Part shown: positions 55,475-64,000 of the stretch, piece after piece | Position numbering within the stretch: the stretch's first letter is position 1 | Layout: each line of letters opens with the position of its first letter | DNA from: Brachypodium distachyon | Taxonomy: Eukaryota > Streptophyta > Magnoliopsida > Poales > Poaceae | Length of the DNA stretch: 64,000 nt | Assembly: GCF_000005505.3 (NCBI RefSeq) | Contig: NC_016133.3 | Location: forward strand, 22,346,555-22,410,554 | Direction of reading: 5' to 3' | Made by a program: the position numbers and the translations under genes | The notes under the pieces: model-generated | The model's input: only the letters and a program-made list of their open reading frames with translations | Told to the model about the DNA's origin: nothing | The model's database searches: none

Positions 55475-56307
55475 TTACCTGCTGCTTGTCCTATCCTTAT
55501 GCAACCTGATTTGCCCTATGAGCTCCCCCATTCTGAATTGTGATTCAGTTGTCTTCCCTGATTTCAGATGAACTTGTTCTCGAGATATTGTTGCTATGGT
55601 TTCATTCGAGGGAATCTCTAACGACTGATGAAGCAATGCAGCTCGAGGATTCTCAAAATAAGGGTTCAGGCCTTTTAGAAGCTTCATCACCCACCTGCGC
55701 TCAACCCACTTACTGACGGTCACAACATCATCAGGATTACGCAACTCTAGTGGGTCACAATGATTTAGATCAGACCAGAGATGCTGCAGCTCCTCTATAT
55801 ATGCCATCACACCTCTCTCTCCTTGGCGCAAGTCATGCACTCTATCCTCAATTTGTGACATTAGCATGAGGTTTCCCTTACCGGAGTACATTTCTTATAG
55901 TGCTAGACTGTTGCAGTACTAGAGATCCCCTCATCCAAACCAGCAATGGAAGGAGACAAAGAATTCAACAGCCAAGCAAAAATGAGAGAATCAATTATAC
56001 TCCATTTCTTCCGGTCCTCACTTTCCTTGTCCGCTGGTTTCGTAATCTTTCCTAGCACATAACCTTGCAAACCCTTCCCTTTTAAGATAAGCAAGGCTCT
56101 ATGAGACCAATTCAAGTAATTTTCCATACCTACAAGCTTCACCTCGTTCGGCATCAGCTCGATATTTTGCACTACCTCTGATTTGGGACCTATAGAGCCT
56201 CCTCTTCCTCTAGAACCTGCAGTACCCTCTTCATTCTTGGGCACAAGGAGCTGAGCCATCTTCTCCAGAACACTTGTCAGCTCTTCCCCCATGCTTCCTT
56301 GTTGCAC
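55475..56307 (-). pseudogene. Copia gag
   Basis: 56307-55903 carries LVGMENYLNWSHRALLILKG and KWSIIDSLIFAWLLNSLSPS, the start of a UBN2-type gag; 55891-55475 continues with YIEELQHLWSDLNHCDPLEL and KWVERRWVMKLLKGLNPYFE. A stop separates the parts near 55895 and no zinc knuckle survives in a clear frame. Gag would form the virus-like particle. Start at about 56307 or a little upstream. Confidence 0.75.
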
Positions 56308-56536
56308 TTTGGCCTCGAGACTCCTTTCTTCACCTCGCAGACCAGCCTTTTCCTCCTCCCTGCCTGCCTAGATATACCCTCTCCAGCAGCAGGTCGATGG
56401 GAGGGTGGAGATCCAAATGCCACCTAGGCTGCAAATAAAGCAGCCAACACTTCCATCTTGTTCACCATCAACTCTGGCACCAGTTCCACCGTCTTCCCCA
56501 TCGCTAGATCCATCGTTGCATCCTCCTCCACCACAA

Positions 56537-56548
56537 GCTCTAATACCA
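56537..56548 (-). other. Primer-binding site of Copia element
   Basis: Minus strand TGGTATTAGAGC directly after the 5' LTR. The usual initiator-Met tRNA complement is TGGTATCAGAGC, so one base differs. Confidence 0.85.
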
Positions 56549-56737
56549 TGTGGTGTGGAGGAGGAAGCAAAGACTAACCTTGCACTGCTGTTATGTGTGT
56601 GGCCGATGTGTTCCAGGGAGCCAAGGGGAGCTCCTCCAGAAAAACCTTAAGTAGTTAGGTCATAGCCCACATGGGCTGTATGGGCCACATGGGCTGACCT
56701 GACTCAGTAATAAAGAAGACTAGTAACATATTCAACA
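56549..56737 (-). repeat. 5' LTR of Copia element
   Basis: Begins TGTGGTGTGGAGG and ends ATATTCAACA; followed by the target duplication ATAAG. Confidence 0.9.
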
Positions 56738-56742
56738 ATAAG

Positions 56743-57642
56743 TCTCTCCATGTGGGTTGGATCAATACACATACATCTATCTACCCGCATATGGCGTCCT
56801 CATGAACCTAGGGTTGTATCTCACGATCCTACCTAGGCCGGTGCAACCCTTTGTGTGCCCCGCTGAGGGCATGCATATTATACCACATATAAATTAATGC
56901 AGTCATATAATGGTATGCCAATATCCCTATAGTGAGATCAATTTTTAACCTTGCGGAACAAATAGGGAAGGAGATCATCAAAGATTATCCAAGAAATCAA
57001 TTCAATGTGAAAATATCCCTTGAATTCGCCTCCAAATCGCCTACTAGTCGCAGCCCTCACTGACAGACGTATAAATGAACGGTTATGTATAAATGAACCT
57101 TCAGCAATTAGATGCAAATGGTAAAACACAGCCATTAATTTGCATTACCTTAAGTAAAGCATCAAAGCAAACGACTTGAATTACACGACTGTTTGCAAAC
57201 ATACGGCTTCGCATTTTCAGCCGTTTGAAATTAATTAATGTGTCATAAAGTAAATGGCTACCAGCTGAAACCGTTCGCAATCTATATTAGTAGCTTTGAG
57301 CCCTTTCTGTAGCACTAGTGTCAGCTGCTCGACTGTGATCGAGATAACAATGTCTGGAAAGATGGAACTGATCATTGCCAATATTGACACAAACGCTGGG
57401 TGAAGCTAGCAGACTAGTACAGTAGCGTATTGGGCAACCCAGCAGTGCAGGTTGGCCGGCCCGGTTGAGTGTGTATATAAGGGTGCGTGTGCGCCATGAC
57501 AACTCATCACCAAGCAGCTAGCAGGGAGGCGTACCAGGCCAGCGGTGTGAAGCTTAGCTAGCGATACACATATAGCTAGACAGTCAAGCTAGGCAGTTAG
57601 CTGGGATCGAAGCTCGATCTAGCTCAAGAGGCTCTAGCTCAC
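56743..57642. other. Upstream region of the WAT1-related gene
   Basis: No coding sequence seen. The right part, from about 57470 on, is the promoter and leader of the transporter gene. The left part is AT-rich and shows no repeat I can name. Confidence 0.5.
57474..57480 (+). promoter_or_regulatory. TATA box of the WAT1-related gene
   Basis: GTGTATATAAGG, 163 bp upstream of the ATG at 57643. Spacing gives a leader of about 130 nt, rich in GCTAGCTA motifs. Confidence 0.6.
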
Positions 57643-60056
57643 ATGGAACTCGCCGGGAGATGGAGGAAGCTGATGCCTTACATGGCCATGGTGTTCCTCC
57701 AGTTCGGCTTCGCCGGCATGTTCCTCATCTCCGTCGCGTCGCTGCGCCAGGGCATGAGCCATTACGTCCTCGTCGTCTACCGGAATGCCGTCGCCGCCGT
57801 TATCATGGCGCCCTTCGCGCTCTGGTTCGAGAGGTTTGTTAATTACTCATGCCGTCCTTGTGCCTAGCTAGCTTCATGCGGATAGCATGTAGGCGTATGT
57901 TTCTGGTGCTTAACTATATATGGTTAAGTCAACTTTAATTGGTTACTTAGCTAACGAGTTATTGTAGTTTTTGGAAGTTCTTTGATTTAATTGGTTCTAA
58001 ATTTGTAATCCAAGTTGTGTTTACCAAATGGGGGAATCAGTTGATTGTTTAGCCAAATTAATAGTCTGTCCACAGGTGGGTGGACATAGTTCTAGGTTTA
58101 GGATTAGTGCTTGGTTTCACCGGAAACAACAATAACTAAGTTTCCTAACAGGTCATGCAACTACATTATCTTGTCTCCTTCTCAAAGGCTTTTTATGTCG
58201 ATCTTAATTAGCATAGGTTCTCATAAGTTCTTTTTTAATTCATCACATAAATGGTGTTGACTAGTGCAATTGAGTGGGGCCTTGAAATACTTGAAATGGG
58301 TAGTAACAACTTATTCAAACCTTTCATGCATTACCTTTCGGTTCATACTGACCGACAACACAAAAGTTAAGTACTCTGTGAGTGAGATTGGTTAAATAAA
58401 ATGCAAGCAATGAAAACTTTTATTGATCGGTACCGGCGGAGGTCATCAATATTAATTTTTCGTTCTATCAGTTAGTAGCACTACCGACCATTCAGACACG
58501 CAGCTAAAACAACACTAGCACTGCACTTCCCCTTTTCCGTATCGATCATTGTCAACTTTTCTTTTCTTTGATAAATCAAGCAAAGGGAAGCAGTATCTTA
58601 ACAGAAAATCTGCTCCTGTTTTGTCATATATGGCAGGAAAACAAGGCCGAAAATGACCCTCTCCCTCTTCTACAAGATCCTCGCTCTGGGACTACTTGAG
58701 TAACTATATATCCCACACCAATACATTTTTCTTTCTTCATGGTTTTCCTTTGGTTAATCCATTCTCACGGTTAATTTATCTTCTCCAATTATCCAGGCCT
58801 GTTCTTGACCAGAACTTCTTCTACATGGGAGCCAAGAACACGTCGGCTACCTTCTCCTCAGCGCTCACCAACGTATTGCCCGCAGTAACATTTGTGAATG
58901 CCATTCTACTGAGGTGAATTCAGCTTCCCACTAACTCTGAAATAAACCTTAAATGACGAAGCACTCAATCTATTTAAATGATATGATTGCCTCCTTAAAG
59001 AGATTACGTGTAAGAAATCCCTGGTATAAAAAATCTCTAGGATGGAGAGGATAAGCATCAACGAGCGGCGGAGCCAGGCGAAGATCGCCGGCACGATGAT
59101 CACGGTGGCGGGAGCGGCGGTCATGATCCTCTTCAGTGGCCCAGTCGTCAACTTCCCGTGGAGCAGGCACGGCAGCAGCCACAGCGCCGTGGCTGACGGC
59201 ACCAGCCACAGCAGCGGCCGCATGCTCATGGGCATCTTCATGATCCTGTTCAGCTGCTTCTGCTGGTCCCTCTTCTTCATACTTCAGTCCTACACGTTGA
59301 GGAGCTACCCGTCGGAGCTCTCGCTGACCACGCTGATATGCGCCATGGGCGTCGCGCAGAGCGGGGCGCTGGCGCTGGTGATGGAGCGTGACATCAAGGC
59401 TTGGGCTATCGGCTTCGACATGAGGCTCTTCACGGCAGTCTACTCTGTAAGGTTTTTTTTTTGGCGCAGAAGTCTACTCTGTAAGTTGATACCAAACTTA
59501 CTTTAGTTTTTGGACCCGCCCTTTCATTATAATGTAAACAAACAAAGCTAAATTTAAGATTTCATACAGGAAGGCAAACAAGTTCCTACGAATAACTTTC
59601 TTGCTTGATTGATTGCAGGGCATAATGTGTTCCGGGGTTGCTTACTATGTGCAAGGGATAGTGATCCAGGAGAGAGGGCCAGTGTTCGTCACCGCTTTCA
59701 GCCCTCTCTGCATGATCATAGTCACTGTGCTAGGCTCTTTCATCCTTTCTGAGGTGATCACCTTGGGAAGGTACATATGCACGTGCATGTTTACTGGAAA
59801 GAAAAAAAGACACCATCAGACTTCAGTTATCTAGCAAATTAATGGCTCATATTAATTAATTAATTTGTTTCCACATATATGCAGGCTGATTGGTGCAATA
59901 ATTATTGTCATTGGCCTCTATGCTCTCATATGGGGCAAGAGCAACGACCATGTGGTTCAGGTTGTGCGAGAGGACAGTTTTGACAAGCACAAAGTTTTTG
60001 AGCTTCCGTTCACTGCAACAAACATTACGAAAGCAAGCAACCTGGAACAGATTTGA
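57643..60056 (+). CDS. WAT1-related / MtN21-type EamA transporter
   Basis: Six exons: 57643-57833, 58637-58699, 58797-58913, 59041-59446, 59619-59770, 59885-60056, together 366 codons plus stop, with GT-AG borders in correct phase. The protein has about ten hydrophobic segments in two EamA halves. Family landmarks are MAMVFLQFGFAGMFLISVAS (first segment), DQNFFYMGAKNTSATFSSAL, the loop AGTMITVAGAAVMILFSGP, WSLFFILQSYTLRSYPSELS, then SGVAYYVQGIVIQERGPVFV and LIGAIIIVIGLYALIWGK, with a hydrophilic tail. Such proteins (UMAMIT/WAT1) move amino acids, auxin or related solutes across plasma membrane or tonoplast; the substrate here cannot be told. A 15-bp repeat duplicates the exon 4 donor. RPL15 follows on the same strand. 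Confidence 0.9.
59437..59485. repeat. 15-bp direct repeats flanking a 19-bp poly(T) insert at a splice donor
   Basis: AGTCTACTCTGTAAG occurs at 59437-59451 and 59471-59485. Between lie G, ten T and GGCGCAGA. The exon 4 donor of the WAT1-related gene is in the first copy (GT at 59447); the second copy carries an equally good or better donor (GTAAGT at 59481). Using it would shift the frame by 34 nt. Confidence 0.8.
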
Positions 60057-60793
60057 CAGTCACCCAAGCTGCATGCATGCATCAAGGAAATCTGCTAGCT
60101 TAATTGTTGGCAAATCAGTTTGCCGGATATTTTTACTCTTGTGTTCCTTGGATATATGCATGCATGCGTGTGCCGGGCTCCTTCCATGTTTTGCTAGCTA
60201 TGAGCTCTCGTGTCATTGCTGCGCAAGATGTAGCTTTAGGCTGTCACTCGTTCTACAATATATATATCCGCGGGGCGGTAAAATAAATCAATATGTTTTT
60301 GTTTCACATGTGCCAACTGACCTTGCCAGAAAAACTTGCTACATATACCGTTCCAAAGTGCAATGCAAGGTGTATGGTTTTCAAACTTTCTAAAGATAAG
60401 ATTGATCAAACTTTCCAAAAGTTCGAAAGTCAACAAAAGATATATGCCTATATTGTGAAATGGATGGAGCATTTAGAATCTACTAGATGAGCAAAAACAT
60501 ATCAACTACCCCTTCTACTGTATGTATGGGTGGGCTTGACGATGGGCTATCACTCTTGGGCTTGGGCTACCTCAGAACCAAGGCAGCCAGTACCGGTAGA
60601 AATACAAGGGCCGCGACTACGCAGAGGTCGGCTTGGATCCAGAGGCTCTGGCCTGGCTTGGAAGTATGTTCATAAATTTAGTTTATTTTTATTTTTATTG
60701 TCAGCAAGTATTTAATGGGCTTTGCCTAGAGAAAAACTCTACGGATATGGGATCCAATCTCCCACAGGGTATGCAAGCTACTCCGCTACAAAA

Positions 60794-60865
60794 TGGCCCA
60801 TTCGCACGTACGTGGAGGCCCAACTTCATCGTTCTTCTGGAAACCCATTCTACCGTCCTAGCCCA
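60794..60865 (+). promoter_or_regulatory. Site II (TGGGCY) cluster upstream of RPL15
   Basis: GGCCCA at 60795-60800 and 60817-60822 and AGCCCA at 60860-60865, the reverse complements of TGGGCC/TGGGCT. Site II elements are known from plant ribosomal protein and proliferation-linked promoters, bound by TCP factors. Confidence 0.6.
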
Positions 60866-60933
60866 TCTAACGTCCACCGTGCGCCCATCTCCTCGTCGGT
60901 CGTCGCTACAAACCCCTCTCTCCGGGTGGGCAC

Positions 60934-60942
60934 AAACCCTAA
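60934..60942 (+). promoter_or_regulatory. Telo-box upstream of RPL15
   Basis: AAACCCTAA, 63 bp before the ATG. Telo-boxes accompany site II motifs in plant translation-apparatus genes and lie near the transcription start. Confidence 0.7.
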
Positions 60943-61004
60943 ACCACCCCCTCTAACAAAAACAGTCCCGCTTCCTCCCGGCCGCCGCACGATCGAACGC
61001 AGCC

Positions 61005-62831
61005 ATGGGTGAGCGCCGCCCGACTCTCGATTCTCTAATTTCTACGTTTTCGTAGCGATTCTCACGCGCTGGTCTCGATGGATTTGTGGCAGGGGCGTAC
61101 AAGTTCGTCTCGGAGCTATGGAGGAGGAAGCAGTCCGACGTGATGAGGTTCGTGCAGCGCGTGCGGTGCTGGGAGTACAGGCAGCAGCCGGCGATCGTCC
61201 GCATCACCAGGCCCACCCGCCCCGACAGGGCGCGCCGCCTCGGCTTCAAGGCCAAGCAGGTAACTATTCTTCCGGATCTCCTCGCACACTTTCCGCATGC
61301 ATCTGTATGTTGTGCTGCCAAAGATTGAACACATGTATCTGTGTTATATATTCCGGACAGAACTTTTGTGAATCTCTTATTAGTGATCTGTTGTTGAAGG
61401 GACTTGTTTGTCATTTATCATTGTATATTACGCAGTGGTTTGCCGTCGTTTCCTAGTTTGTTTCGTTACTTTGACGCCTTATGTTTAAAAGAAATGGAGA
61501 TTAATTTGGATGGGGACTTTGCTGTTTGCATGAAGCAGGATACGAAGCAATAATGTTTCTCTGGGTTTGTTTATCTTTAGAATGAATCCAGATGATGGGA
61601 TTTTTTATGTGAGGATGTGTTGCTTATTTTGTTCTGTCTGCTAATTCATTTAAGCATGATACCATTACAGACTTACATTTAGTGTTGTGCCATCCTGATA
61701 ATTTTCTGTCGGGTAGTGATAACTCTGTCGGTTTGAAGTTCAATCTTAATTAGCTTATGATTTTTGGCTCCTGTCGTATTACTTGATATATTTGTCATTT
61801 GTTAAAGCTTGCAGCAGCACAGTTGAATTAAGAAAAAGCAGGATACTTAAATCCATTTATTTTAAACAATGTATCTTCTTGACATTTCTGTGGGAGCTTT
61901 GTGCAATAGCTACAGAAATATTTTGATCTAATGTTTCAGTTAAAGGGAAAAAAGCAACTGGCTTCAGTTAAATAAGTATTTTGGATCCTTTCCTCTTTGT
62001 ATTGGCTGTTAGTTTTTGTTCATTACAGTTAACATGTTTATTTTATTTTTACCATTAAGCCAGTAAGCTAGTATCAGTTGCGTAGGGTTGGTGGCTTAGT
62101 TCTTACCAATAGACGGTTGCCTGGCTGTAACCAAATGTATTCTATTGTATTCTTGGTGCTGTTTTTGCATTTAGCTGATTATCCTGCACACCTTTTCTTT
62201 TTCTCTTTTATGCATGTTTTTGGCTCTTGCTTCAAACTTGAGGCCAATTGCTTGAGACTATCTGATGAATCCTTTTATTTCTGTTTGTCTTCCAGGGTTA
62301 TGTGGTTTACCGTATCCGTGTCAGGCGTGGTGGCAGGAAGAGACCAGTGCCCAAGGGTATTGTCTATGGCAAGCCCAAGCACCAGGGTATCACCCAGCTC
62401 AAGTTCCAGAGGAACAAGAGGTCCGTTGCTGAGGAAAGAGCTGGGCGCAGGTTGGGGGGTCTTAGGGTGCTCAACTCCTACTGGGTGAATGAGGTACATG
62501 ATTAAACTGACATCTGTAAAAATGCTATATTATAATCTCTTATTATTTAATGAGCCACTAAGGTAATGTTTGTCACTTAAAACAGGACTCAACCTACAAA
62601 TACTTTGAGGTGATCCTTGTGGATGTCGCCCACAATGCTGTCCGCAACGATCCAAGGATCAACTGGCTCTGCAATCCCGTGCACAAGCACCGTGAGCTCC
62701 GTGGACTCACCTCTGCGGGCAAGAAGTACCGTGGCTTGCGTGGCAAGGGTCAAAGGCACCACAAGAACAGGCCCTCACGGAGAGCCACCTGGAAGCGCAA
62801 CCAAACCGTTTCCCTCCGCCGCTACCGTTAA
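61005..62831 (+). CDS. RPL15: 60S ribosomal protein L15 (eL15)
   Basis: Four exons: 61005-61008 (ATGG only), 61093-61259, 62296-62493, 62586-62831, all with GT-AG introns; 204 codons, the usual eL15 length. Landmarks: [100 protein letters not shown] and the basic C-terminus [16 protein letters not shown]. eL15 binds the 5.8S/28S rRNA core of the large ribosomal subunit. Exon 1 carries just the start codon plus one base, followed by an 84-nt intron. The telo-box and site II elements upstream fit co-regulation with other ribosomal protein genes. The gene looks intact. Confidence 0.97.
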
Positions 62832-64000
62832 GCTAATGCTGTGGATTGTTTTCAATGTGGAATCCTTCTCCAGACTCTCGTTTGTGCTGTCAATTTTTTG
62901 CCTCCGCATCATCTTGAACAATGCCGTGAACTTCTAAAATTTGTCTGTGTCATGAGACATCAAAAGTTTAGTAATGAAATGCTTTGTGCCTTAGTGCCGT
63001 ATATCTTAATCTATAAGTCTCACCATTTGTCCAAAACTGTACTCCAGTGTTGTTTTTTGAAATCCACTTGCAGTTTGCATTCAATTGAAGATGTGTACCG
63101 TGTGTTGATTTTGTAAATTAACAATTTCGTTTTGCAAAATTGCCTCAAATTTGAAGGTGAAATATGCTTAATTTTTTTATTCCACGTCATCATCCATGTT
63201 TCCGTTTGCTGCACCATTTCTCTTCCGTGGACCCTGGGCAAGCACGCCTTGTTGACCATGCGGCGCCCCTCCGTGTGAACGCTGAAGACACACTCGTCGG
63301 CAGACTTCTATATTTTTGTTCCGACCCACTTTTCTCCCATTACTCTTTTCTGCCCACGCTGGTGGGCCCATACAGCAGGATGTTTTTTCTGGAGGGAAGC
63401 CTATGCTGCAGCCTGCAGGTGATGCAGCCAGCGAGCCTGTCCCTGTGTGGAGCGCCCTATGTTGCCGCCTCGCAATAAGAAATTAAGAACCAGACGGGCC
63501 ACCGGTCCCTCAAAAAAAAAAAAAAAAACAGACGGCGCACCGGCATGACATGGATGCACTCCTAGCGCGCACCGTGCCGTCCAGACTACCGGCAATGTGA
63601 CGCCAGCGACCACCTTGGACTAGCCAGGTGGGTCACCGACCGAGGCTGTCGCGGAGCGTGTTGCAGAGGTCGATCGAGTGCCCTGACTACGGTCAAAGAA
63701 GTTGTTGGCAAGGAGACGGTCAGCGAGGGAGGCGGATGCGAAGAGGGAGTGAAACTCCTCAGGGTAGGCAGAAGGCTGATCCGAGCACTCCGACTTTAGG
63801 TCGAAAAAGAGAGAAATGAACAAGTGGCAGCACTCGCGTGGATATGCCCTAAGTCTTTTTGTCAACGGATGAACGTTGATACCAGGGATTTATACAACGC
63901 GGTTAATCACTACTAGAGCTCTCAACGGCCTTGCGTAATACCATAAGTGTTGCTACGTGTGTGTTCTTGATGTTGGAAAGTACAAAGGAAGTGCGAGCTA
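62832..64000. other. RPL15 3' flank and end of window
   Basis: AT-rich 3' UTR of RPL15 to roughly 63130. Beyond, a run of A (about 63513-63529) and GC-rich DNA with a minus-strand frame 63865-63620 (81 codons, LFISLFFDLKSECSDQPSAY) of unknown nature, perhaps a repeat fragment. Nothing else recognised. Confidence 0.5.

Larger units (their letters stand above)
37983..56737 (-). mobile_element. Ty1/Copia retrotransposon, split by a nested Gypsy
   Basis: LTRs of 187 bp (37983-38169) and 189 bp (56549-56737), both TG...CA, and an exact 5-bp target duplication ATAAG (37978-37982 and 56738-56742). Next to the right LTR the minus strand reads TGGTATTAGAGC, a primer site for initiator-Met tRNA with one change; next to the left LTR is a GCGGAGGAG polypurine tract. 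Gene order gag - integrase - RT - RNase H confirms Copia. The Gypsy element 39561-53815 interrupts RT. The LTRs differ at roughly one in ten positions by eye. Dead: an internal deletion in the integrase start, stops, and YVED in RT. Confidence 0.92.
60057..61004. other. 3' end of transporter gene and RPL15 promoter region
   Basis: The first 300-400 bp are probably the 3' UTR of the transporter. From about 60500 the plus strand is rich in TGGGCT/AGCCCA motifs typical of ribosomal protein gene promoters. No coding frame is convincing. Confidence 0.55.

Noticed and set aside
63620..63865. 81-codon minus-strand frame near the window end
   Set aside because: No known domain, short, and no splice or promoter context visible before the window stops.
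1..64000. CRISPR arrays, bacterial operons, rRNA or intact tRNA genes
   Set aside because: No regularly spaced repeats, no Shine-Dalgarno-type gene clusters and no rRNA or cloverleaf sequence seen; the genes are spliced plant genes.

Overview
The window is nuclear DNA of a grass (Poaceae). The evidence is spliced plant genes with short GT-AG exons, many Stowaway-type MITEs with CTCCCTCC ends, a CACTA transposon, Tat-lineage Ty3/Gypsy elements carrying an antisense gene, and an LTR whose end looks like the Angela/BARE type of Copia. I cannot fix the genus from sequence alone.

Four host genes can be modelled, all on the + strand. (1) A trichome-birefringence-like (TBL/DUF231) polysaccharide O-acetyltransferase gene, exons at 6315-7168 and 19397-19983; its second intron contains about 12 kb of retrotransposon and its last exon has a frameshift. 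(2) An ARGLU1-like RS/glutamate-rich nuclear protein gene, 22398-32071, with a 6.4 kb intron full of transposon relics. (3) A WAT1-related (MtN21/EamA) membrane transporter gene, 57643-60056, six exons, 366 codons. (4) The gene for 60S ribosomal protein eL15 (RPL15), 61005-62831, four exons, 204 codons, with telo-box and site II motifs upstream. The last two look intact and lie about 1 kb apart.

The rest is mostly mobile DNA. A non-autonomous CACTA element (2135-5605, target duplication CAT) carries a Stowaway MITE and promoter-like cargo. Two related Ty3/Gypsy elements of the Tat type lie at 7185-19340 and 39561-53815, both with gag-pol on the - strand and a spliced, coiled-coil antisense gene on the + strand with its own TATA box. 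The second sits inside a Ty1/Copia element (37983-56737) and itself hosts a solo LTR (41219-42525). All three levels of this nest have recognisable 5-bp target duplications (ATAAG, ATTTT, GGCTG). A 5'-truncated LINE lies just left of the nest.

Every retroelement is visibly broken: Gypsy 1 lacks parts of gag and the RT/RNase H region, Gypsy 2 lacks the protease core, and the Copia lacks the pre-integrase/integrase start and has YVED instead of YVDD in its RT. I found no bacterial-type systems, CRISPR arrays, rRNA or intact tRNA genes. The most unusual signals are the antisense spliced gene shared by the two Gypsy elements, the odd outer ends of the Gypsy in the TBL intron, the nested insertion, and a very small retroposon-like insertion that duplicated a splice donor in the transporter gene.
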